A stretch of DNA of 64,000 nucleotides from Prinia subflava (taxonomy: Eukaryota; Chordata; Aves; Passeriformes; Cisticolidae): assembly GCF_021018805.1 (NCBI RefSeq), contig NC_086247.1, positions 1,813,501 through 1,877,500 on the forward strand, written 5' to 3'. Within the stretch, counting starts at the first letter, position 1. The number at the start of each line of letters is the position of its first letter. Below, piece by piece: positions 59,203-64,000 of this stretch. Made by a program: the position numbers and the translations under genes. A model generated the notes under the pieces. That model ran no database searches. It was given only the letters and a program-made list of their open reading frames with translations, and was not told where the DNA came from.

Positions 59203-59883
59203 TGTCGGAGTCCAGGACATCCCTCTGGCCACCCTGGAAGGTTTGGAAGCGGACAGGGGGTCTGGGATCTGTACAGGAGCCTCAGCCAGCCTCACACAGA
59301 GCCCAGGAGGACACTGCCTCTGATCCCTGTCCATGGGAGTGAATGCCCACATTGCATGAAGAATCACAAGGTGAGAGAATTCAAAATAAGTAGAAGTTAG
59401 TTTATCACAGAGTATAAATGTAGAATCTAGGATTTTTAGTGTATGGGTTTGAAGAGGCAAGATGGAGGAATTGGGGAGTGGTCCTGTCCTCCTTGTTCTT
59501 GTTCTTTTCCCCCATTTTCTGCTGAGTTGTATCACAAGGATTGGTTTAGAGTAGAAATGACATGTTAACATAGGTAGTAAGTATTGGTAAGATTTTGTAA
59601 ATAAAAAGTTCGTTGTGGATGATGGTTGAGTCAGGGAAATGGTGCAAAGGGTCCGGGACCCTCTGATCTGCCCAGTCCTGCTCTGCTGGGGACGCCCTGC
59701 AGAGCTGAGACAGAACTGAGAGATAATGAAAGAATAAACAACCTTAGAAACACGGACTGGCAGACTCAGCTTGTCTTCTCTGGCTCTGGCGTGAGACCTT
59801 TTGGGCAAGAGAAGCTCGAAAACCCTACATACCTCAGGGAACAGCAACCCCGAGGAGAATCTCAGGGAACAGCAACCCTGAGA
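59203..59883 (+). mobile_element. Solo LTR, family 1 (TGTCGG), copy 2
   Basis: A 681-bp LTR on +, starting TGTCGGAGTCC, with perfect 6-bp target duplication TATCCC (59197-59202 and 59884-59889). A TATA box TATAAAT lies at 59413, and AATAAA at 59600 and 59733. Two similar hairpins occupy the 3' end (59832-59855 and 59861-59882). The open frames on - here are LTR sequence, not a gene. Confidence 0.92.
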
Positions 59884-60127
59884 TATCCCTGTGCTGGAAA
59901 CACAGACCTTGGATGGAGGAATGCAGAAATAATCTGTGCCTGGGTGAATATTTGCAATCTGCCCTGTGGTGAAGTACCCGCAAGCTCACTGCTAGGGAGG
60001 CCCAGTGAAAACAAACACCAGACCTGGAATTTAACTTCTCCCCGAGTTTAAATCCCTCTTTTCTGAGAAAACCAATGTTTAGTGTTTTGTAGTGAATGTT
60101 CTCAAAGAGAGGCCAGAGAGATTTTAG

Positions 60128-60273
60128 AACCCTTAAATGGTTTGGGTTGGAAGAGACCTTAAAAATCATCTCATTCCCATTTCTCTGCCACTATCCCAGG
60201 CTGCTCCAAGCGCTGTCCAACCTGGCCTTGGGCACTTCCAGGGATGGGGCAGCCACAGCTTCTCTGGGCAACA
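60128..60273 (-). mobile_element. CR1 LINE 3' end
   Basis: Antisense: GGTTTGGGTTGGAAGAGACC through GCAGCCACAGCTTCTCTGGG. The GGGCAGGGACA block is shortened. Confidence 0.87.
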
Positions 60274-62295
60274 CCTTGGATGCAGAGTGGAAGAGCAAAT
60301 TTGGAAAAGCAGAGGTCAATGTTCACCAAATCATATTTTGAGACAAAGGAATGTATTTAAGGCAGAACTTTCTGAGCTTGTTGAGGGCACCTCAGCTCTG
60401 TGTGGAAAAGAGAGGGCAATGTCCATGTCCTGCATGGACACAGCTCTCAGGCAGCAGGAGAAACCTCGTCTGAGAGTCTTGGAGCAAGCACTGACAGACA
60501 CAAGCCTTGCCCTAAATTTGTTTTGTGCCAGTTCCTGAATATTGCAATCCTGCAGTTCAGCTCAAGTCCTGCTGCTTTCCCCAGCCTTAATAACATTGGC
60601 AGATCCTGCTCTGCCCCCACAAACTCTCAGCGCCTGAGCCTTCCCCAGATCTTCCCTCCAATATGGATCACCCACTGCTGCTTCAACCCAGCAAAACTTC
60701 ATTTTCAGCAGAACAAACCAAACACATTCGGGAATCCCTCATTTCATAACTGCCAACAGACCAGAGGAATGAAATAGGTGCTAAAAAGACAGAAGAGCAG
60801 CACTGAGAAAATATTAGTAAAAATAACAGGTGTTTTAAAGTGTGTAGGGGTGTGTAAATACATTTATAAGATATTAATACACAAACCAGGTGGCCCAGAA
60901 CCTCATTAGAGAACCAATTTTTCTTGCCAAATATTCTTTGGTGAGGTTTCCTGAGAGATTTCCCAGAATCTCCTAAAATTAATAGTAAACAACCATACTT
61001 GGGGGCTGGGAAATATTTTCTACTTCTGCTTACCATCCCAGCCTCCTTCTGAAGTTTTTCACTGTCTTGCAAAACATCCAGAAGGTACAGGAAAAATAAA
61101 TAATGGAAGAAAAGAGCGGGGAAAAGATGAATATAAACAGAATCTACAAATAATGGGCTTCACATTGAAAAGCACAGAATGATTGCTTGGACAGTGATTG
61201 TGTCTTGATGTATAAATGGGTTTGTTACTTAACTCTGGTGATTCATGCTTCAGGCACAGGGATGAGGCAGCTGCCAAATTTCGTGCTGGGAAGGAATTTT
61301 TCTCTCCCAGAACAGATTGGCAGGGAATTTGTAAAGATGACAGGTCAGTCGACAGGGCCAGGTGTTGTCATCACGAACATGTGGGGAAGAGGGGGGACAT
61401 CACAGAGGCCAAAATCGTTCTGTTTCACCTCTTGGTACCCCAAAATCAGTGCACAACCCTTTATCCCTTTCTCCCACACTCCACCAGACCTGCAATCCAC
61501 AAAGGAATGACTTTATCAGGCAGGGTGAGACCACTCTCCCGTCTCCTATGGATGAATCCTGGAGGAACTTAAAATACTCTTCACAACATTTGTTTCAACC
61601 GTGTTTCTAAATAAAGCTGAGCTGAAGCTACGTGAGTTTTAGTTGTTGGGTGTTTGGGGTAGGGAGGGGTTTTTTTTTCCTTTTGTCTTTAAAGAGTGTC
61701 TAAAGAACATGTTCCAGCTGTCTGGAAGGAAAGGACTAGAAAGGAAAAGAGAACAAAGGGAAACCAGTGGAGATATTTAATTGGGATAATTTTAGCTGCT
61801 CTAAATGTCACAGGCAATCTTATACAAGTACTTGGGGGGAGGAGAGGAGGAAAAAAGTTCTGTGCTGGTCATTCAGTGCCCAAATTAAGGAGAGGAGGGT
61901 GTCCTTTCAGAGCTCAGGCAGGACCCTACCTGGAAGCTCTTGGGTAATTGCGTTTTGAGCCTCGGGGGTCTCCTCTAGACCCACAAGACTTCAATGCAAG
62001 CCACAAATTCACCCAGACCAAATAGCCTGAGGGGAAACCCTCTGGTTTGGGGGCTGAGAAAGGAAATAAGGTGCTCTTAGGGGTGGCCAGTCTGGGTGTG
62101 GTGAGTTCAGATCCCTTCTTGGTCTGGACCTCTGTGCCTCAGGTGAACATTTAATGGGGCACTTCTGGGTTAGAGCATGACTGGGTCACTCCCTGTGGGA
62201 TTTCTGTGTGTTCTGTGTGACCAAATGTGCACAATCAGGGGGATGGGTGTTGGAGCAGGCTGCCTGTGGCACTCACTGAGTCCCCACCCCTGCAC
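60274..62295. other. Unassigned, 2 kb with little repeat
   Basis: No gene, LTR or clear CR1 recognised. Confidence 0.45.
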
Positions 62296-62396
62296 AGATT
62301 TAACAGATGTGGCACTTGGGGACATTGGCAAGACTGATTTAATGCTTGGACTTCATGATCTTAGAGGTGTTTTCCCACCCAAACAATTCTCTGGTG
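62296..62396 (+). mobile_element. CR1 LINE 3' end, older subfamily
   Basis: Sense: GATGTGGCACTTGGGGACAT, TTGGACTTCATGATCTTAG, CCCACCCAAACAATTCTCTG. Confidence 0.72.
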
Positions 62397-62687
62397 TTGG
62401 TTTTCCTGTGACATCTGGGATGCATAGCCTGGGGTGTGTATTCCAAGATTTAAGACAGTCAGATTGACACCTTGGCCTGATGGATGTTTATCATCATCCA
62501 AAATGCAAAGCTCTTGCAGAAACTGGGTAGGTGCTGATGTGGGGGTCAGAACTCTTCAGCTGTGAAGAAATCACAGTTTGTGTCCCAGTTAAAAGAGACA
62601 TGCTCTGAACACGGTTTCCCAAAATTCCTGGGAAGGGAACCCTATCCCATGTCTATTTTGGACAAAACCAGGTTCATTTTTAATGAT

Positions 62688-62751
62688 TTGAGGGCATGGT
62701 TTAGTGGTGGACACAGGGGTGGTACTGGGTTCGGAGCTAGACTTGATGATC
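62688..62751 (+). mobile_element. CR1 LINE 3' end, left half of a host copy
   Basis: Sense CR1: GAGGGCATGGTTTAGTGGTG, GAGCTAGACTTGATGATC. It is interrupted by an antisense CR1 and resumes at 62931. Confidence 0.78.
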
Positions 62752-62930
62752 ATTGAATTATGGAATGGTTTGGGTTGGAAGAGACTTTAGAGATCATCCA
62801 GCTCCAACCCCCTGCCATGGGCAGGGACACCTTCCACTATCCCAGGTTGCTCCAAGCCCTGCCCAACCTGGCCTTGGACACTTCCAGGGATCCGGGGGCA
62901 GCCACAGCTTCTCCGGGCAACCTGTGCCAG
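62752..62930 (-). mobile_element. CR1 LINE 3' end nested inside another CR1
   Basis: 179 bp of antisense CR1 (ATTATGGAATGGTTTGGG to GGGCAACCTGTGCCAG) flanked by TGATC on both sides (62747-62751 and 62931-62935). Confidence 0.88.
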
Positions 62931-62980
62931 TGATCTTAGAGGTCTTTTCCAACAGGAACAATTCTATGATTCTATGTAAG
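62931..62980 (+). mobile_element. CR1 LINE 3' terminus, right half of the host copy
   Basis: Continues the element at 62688-62751: TGATCTTAGAGGTCTTTTCC, then ATTCTATGATTCTATG, two perfect tail octamers. Confidence 0.85.
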
Positions 62981-63249
62981 TGATAAATATCATTTTAATA
63001 CAACCTTCACCTCCTTATCCCCACTTAAACTCGAGCTTTGGGTAGAGGTTTTATGTTCAGTAAACTTCCTGCACGGCCACTGACAGAAACCTGGGGTATC
63101 CTGGTGAGATTGTGTCACAGAACTTGGAGGGAGTGGAAGGATCTCGGAGAACCAGGATGGGAAGGAAGGATCTGCCTGTGTGCATTGTGGAGGCCACAAA
63201 ACTCCAAATCTCAGGGTTTCCACCTCTGTTACAAACTCCCCAAACATTC

Positions 63250-63365
63250 TTCTGAGCAGCCTGTTCTAGAGGAAGGTGGCCCTGCCCAAGGCAGGGGGTC
63301 GGAATGGGATTATCTTTTACACCCATTCCAACCCAAATCCTGGGATTCTAGGATTGTATGATCCC
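63250..63365 (+). mobile_element. CR1 LINE 3' end
   Basis: Sense: GAGCAGCCTGTTCTAGAGG, CCTGCCCAAGGCAGGGGG, ending in ATTCTAGGATTGTATGATCC. Confidence 0.78.
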
Positions 63366-63649
63366 TTCAGAGAGCCTTCCAGGCTCTGAGCAAAGCAGCA
63401 CCGCAGGGACTCTCTCCCCCTCCCTGATGCATCTCCACACGAGGAGAAATCCTGGCTCTAACCCCCACCCCACCCAGAGTGGGCACCACATTTGGGGAGC
63501 CGTGCCCACAGCATCCCGATTTTAGCAACGCCTTGGGGGTGCTGCCGTGGCTCATTTTCACCCCCTGGAAAGCTCACCCGGCACCTGCCTCCCTTCCCTG
63601 TTGGCAGGCAGGTGGAAGAAAGGCAGGAGCGTGCGGCAGATCCCCCGGC

Positions 63650-63668
63650 ACACACACACACACACACA
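63650..63668. repeat. (CA)n dinucleotide repeat
   Basis: About nine CA units within the CpG-rich right edge. Confidence 0.93.
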
Positions 63669-63863
63669 CTCTACTCATCCCTTTTGTCTGCCCCTCTCCC
63701 TGCTCCCACTCCGCCCTTCTCCCCCGCGCTCCCGCCCACCCCGGTGGCTCATCCCGGGATGGCTCATGGCTCTCCAGGTACCTGCGGGGATGGATGCTCT
63801 AACCCTCGGCCTCTCCTCAAGGAACCCATTAACGCCGAGCTGCTGCTGCTGCTGCTTTGCCTC

Positions 63864-63897
63864 GCCCTCCCCTCCCTCCCTCCCTCCCTCCCTCCCC
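63864..63897. repeat. (TCCC)n repeat
   Basis: About seven TCCC units, after a (CTG)n run at 63839-63857. Confidence 0.92.
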
Positions 63898-64000
63898 GGC
63901 TGCTGGAAAACACAAAACGAGGGGAGCGAGGTGGGAAATCCAGGAGAGCGCATCCTCCCCCGCAGCGGGGGCTGCGGCTCCTCCGGGGAAGGTCCCGCTC

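Larger units (their letters stand above)
63440..64000. promoter_or_regulatory. CpG-rich region at right edge (candidate CpG island)
   Basis: GC-rich, with dense CpG (for example CCCCCGCGCTCCCGCCC near 63721 and CCGCAGCGGGGGCTGCGG near 63960), unlike the CpG-poor rest of the window. It is cut by the window end. Vertebrate CpG islands usually mark promoters, so a gene may start here or just beyond. I see no open frame I can assign. Confidence 0.55.

Overview
This looks like about 64 kb of bird nuclear DNA, probably from a passerine. The repeat content says so: more than 40 fragments of CR1 LINEs (almost all 3' ends, about 11 kb), several endogenous-retrovirus LTR families, no Alu/B1/MIR-like SINE background, and short AT-rich unique stretches between. 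The species assignment is an inference. I find no protein-coding gene. The longer open frames are translations of CR1, LTRs or simple repeats.

The only genes I can support are six tRNA-Phe(GAA) genes, identical over all 73 bases. Three lie head to tail on the + strand (33.37, 34.58 and 35.77 kb), one is solitary on + (40.45 kb), and two are on the - strand (54.55 and 53.35 kb). They sit in duplicated units of about 1.2 kb. Each complete unit holds the tRNA, a TTTT terminator, a GC-rich spacer with a 10-bp G-rich minisatellite, and a 459-bp solo LTR (TGATGC...GCATCA, target duplication GGAG). The same LTR with the same target duplication occurs in three units, so the LTR inserted first and was copied with the tRNA genes. 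The spacers have diverged by roughly 5% by eye but the tRNAs have not changed.

Layout. 0-33 kb: CR1 fragments, one solo LTR of family 1 (2.89-3.63 kb, -, 6-bp target duplication), three solo LTRs of family 2 (11.96-12.62 +, 16.61-17.34 -, 22.68-23.34 -, 5-bp target duplications), and a TTTTA/TTTCA pentanucleotide array at 29.8 kb beside a GC-rich patch with AP-1-like sites. 33-41 kb: tRNA-Phe array plus the solitary copy, with a CRE/X-box motif cluster at 37.9 kb between them. 41-53 kb: a small CpG cluster (41.5 kb), an LTR nested in a CR1 (44.6-44.9 kb), a 0.5-kb polypyrimidine tract (50.0-50.5 kb) and a GC-rich patch (50.6-51.0 kb). 53-55 kb: inverted tRNA-Phe pair. 55-64 kb: more CR1, the second family-1 solo LTR (59.20-59.88 kb, +), a CR1 nested in a CR1 (62.7-63.0 kb), and a CpG-rich right edge that may be the promoter of a gene outside the window.

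CR1 and LTR boundaries were set by eye from conserved end motifs. LTR ends with matching target duplications are exact; CR1 ends are approximate to about 10-20 bases.
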